5,549 bases of DNA from positions 1,130 through 6,678 of the forward strand of contig QQSG01000135.1 of assembly GCA_003602665.1 (NCBI GenBank). The letters are read 5' to 3'. A model generated the notes under the pieces. It was not told the origin of the DNA and made no database searches. It saw only the letters and a list, made by a program, of their open reading frames with translations. Below are positions 4,356-5,549 of the stretch, piece by piece. Made by a program: the position numbers and the translations under genes. Each line of letters begins with the position of its first letter. Within the stretch, counting starts at the first letter, position 1. This DNA is from Candidatus Poseidoniales archaeon (GTDB taxonomy: Archaea; Thermoplasmatota; Poseidoniia; Poseidoniales; Poseidoniaceae).

Positions 4356-5549
4356 TCATTCCTCTTCCCAAGTATGAGATGGTGTAGAATCGAACCAACT
4401 CTTCCCATTCTTGCTCAATCTTAGCAATCGGTAAATAACAAAACCAGTAATGTAAAGCGATGGAATTGAGAGCGCAATGGCTTTGTTCATCGCAGTTGAA
4501 GATTTGTCATACTCTGAAACGACTTGTACTTCCATCACCCCATTATCCCCACTATGATGGAGGAAGATGAACGTGAATACATTTGGAGATTGAAGCTCAA
4601 TTACACTTTCATCCCCCGGTAAGAGCGAAGCAACACAAGGAACGTTTTGGGTGCAATTTTCGTTTGCCAAGATTTTCATTTCATCCCAATCAACTTTGAA
4701 ATCTTGAAACCCGGGTTCTGCCAAATCCACAGTGATAATCGCATACTCAAGAGTATTCGAAGTATCCATGTTTTCGATTGTTGTCATGACAGTTAATTCA
4801 GGTCCAATCTCATGAATGAGATCGTGGACAGTATCCCCAGATGCAAGTCGGAATGAGGCTTGGTCTTCGTTTGTGGCGTCTTGATAATTGATAGCACCCA
4901 TAATTGCTGCCATCATAAGAAGTAGAATTGTTCCTTCTACGAAAATATGTTTACGCACCTTTTCTTTGGTGACTCCTTTGAACATTGGCCCGAAATCATT
5001 TCTCAAACGTGGCTGTAAATGATGTATGAAGAGAGCTCCAATTCCACCGACGAGCATGCCGAGTGGTATGTCTGTAACCCAATGAATTCCAAGATATAGG
5101 ATTGCGAATATGAACACAATCGTATTGATGAGAATGAACATATGGTAACGATAATGTCTCCATTCTTTCATCACAATTCCTTTCTGCTTTACATGAAGAT
5201 AATTCAGCATTAAAATTCCAAATGGAATCGCAACGTGGAGGGATGGCACGGCGTTATCGAGAGGGTCGTGTGTAGCATAGAATGTGGAATACATTCCGTC
5301 ATGGTACAATAATGCGTCCATGCCTGGAATCCATGAGGATGTCACTTCAACATTGAAAAAGAGGTAATATGGTACGGCAATGGCGTAAATGAGGAGATAA
5401 TTCATCGTCACCTTGTCGGTCATGTCTCGATCGCTGGTGTATGCATAATACACCGTTGTCACATAAATGAGGAAGAGATAGACAAAGAGATAATGGAAAT
5501 TCAAGAAGGTTGTGAGGATATCATTCTCAAATGCATTTTGAATCATTAA
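4356..5549 (-). CDS. PAP2-family (inositolphosphotransferase/Aur1-like) membrane protein with C-terminal extracytoplasmic domain; 5' end probably outside window
   Basis: An integral membrane enzyme of the PAP2 superfamily, whose members transfer or remove phosphate or phospho-head groups on lipids. Residues are counted from the Met at 5546. The first part is strongly hydrophobic (about 10-65). The active-site motifs NAVPSLH (98-104) and GIHWVTDIPLG (153-163) supply His104, His155 and Asp159, in the pattern of the Aur1/Ipt1-like PAP2_3 group rather than the classical KX6RP type. A helix at about 201-220 leads to a non-membrane region (221-352) rich in acidic residues, with Cys298 and Cys304 in NCTQNVPC. 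A final helix (355-372) and a short tail ending WEEE follow. The frame is still open at the window edge (one codon beyond 5546), and relatives carry extra membrane sequence before the IQNAFEN-like segment, so the true start is probably off the right edge. The substrate is unknown; a role in archaeal lipid head-group or isoprenoid phosphate chemistry is inference. It lies just upstream of tatC. Confidence 0.85.
   Translation of the reverse strand, partial: LMIQNAFENDILTTFLNFHYLFVYLFLIYVTTVYYAYTSDRDMTDKVTMNYLLIYAIAVPYYLFFNVEVTSSWIPGMDALLYHDGMYSTFYATHDPLDNAVPSLHVAIPFGILMLNYLHVKQKGIVMKEWRHYRYHMFILINTIVFIFAILYLGIHWVTDIPLGMLVGGIGALFIHHLQPRLRNDFGPMFKGVTKEKVRKHIFVEGTILLLMMAAIMGAINYQDATNEDQASFRLASGDTVHDLIHEIGPELTVMTTIENMDTSNTLEYAIITVDLAEPGFQDFKVDWDEMKILANENCTQNVPCVASLLPGDESVIELQSPNVFTFIFLHHSGDNGVMEVQVVSEYDKSSTAMNKAIALSIPSLYITGFVIYRLLRLSKNGKSWFDSTPSHTWEEE

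Overview
The window looks like a piece of an archaeal chromosome, most likely a marine euryarchaeon of the Poseidoniales (Marine Group II) type. The pointers are moderate GC, tightly packed genes with few Shine-Dalgarno sites, a tRNA-Thr with U at the discriminator position, an archaeal-looking TatC, a bacterial-type FolD, and membrane proteins with acidic, low-complexity tails. The lineage is an inference from protein character and layout; no marker gene here settles it. There is no sign of a mobile element, CRISPR array or phage.

Left part (1-785): a class I (aspartate/aromatic type) aminotransferase is read leftward from about 632 and runs off the left edge, so only its N-terminal half is present. 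A short divergent gap (633-709) holds a 12-bp perfect palindrome. It is followed by a complete intron-less tRNA-Thr(UGU) with an encoded CCA.

Middle part (842-3550): three closely spaced rightward genes form a probable operon. They are folD (bifunctional methylene-tetrahydrofolate dehydrogenase/cyclohydrolase), an unrecognised two-helix membrane protein with a long repeat-bearing tail, and a PHP-domain phosphoesterase of the TrpH/YciV (RNase AM / nucleoside-bisphosphate phosphatase) family. FolD supplies one-carbon units for purine and other synthesis. The PHP enzyme probably acts on nucleotides or RNA ends. The membrane protein between them has no known role.

Right part (3522-5549): two leftward genes form a second unit. 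Upstream is a PAP2-type (inositolphosphotransferase/Aur1-like) membrane protein, probably missing its N-terminus at the right edge and carrying an unusual second extracytoplasmic domain. Downstream is TatC, the core of the twin-arginine protein export system, with divergent N-terminal and loop motifs. The tatC and PHP genes are convergent and overlap at their 3' ends by 29 bp, so there is no intergenic space for a terminator.

The genes are largely housekeeping. The parts most worth a second look are the repeat-tailed two-helix protein, the PAP2 fusion architecture and the divergent TatC. I see no stretch over 300 bases without a gene.
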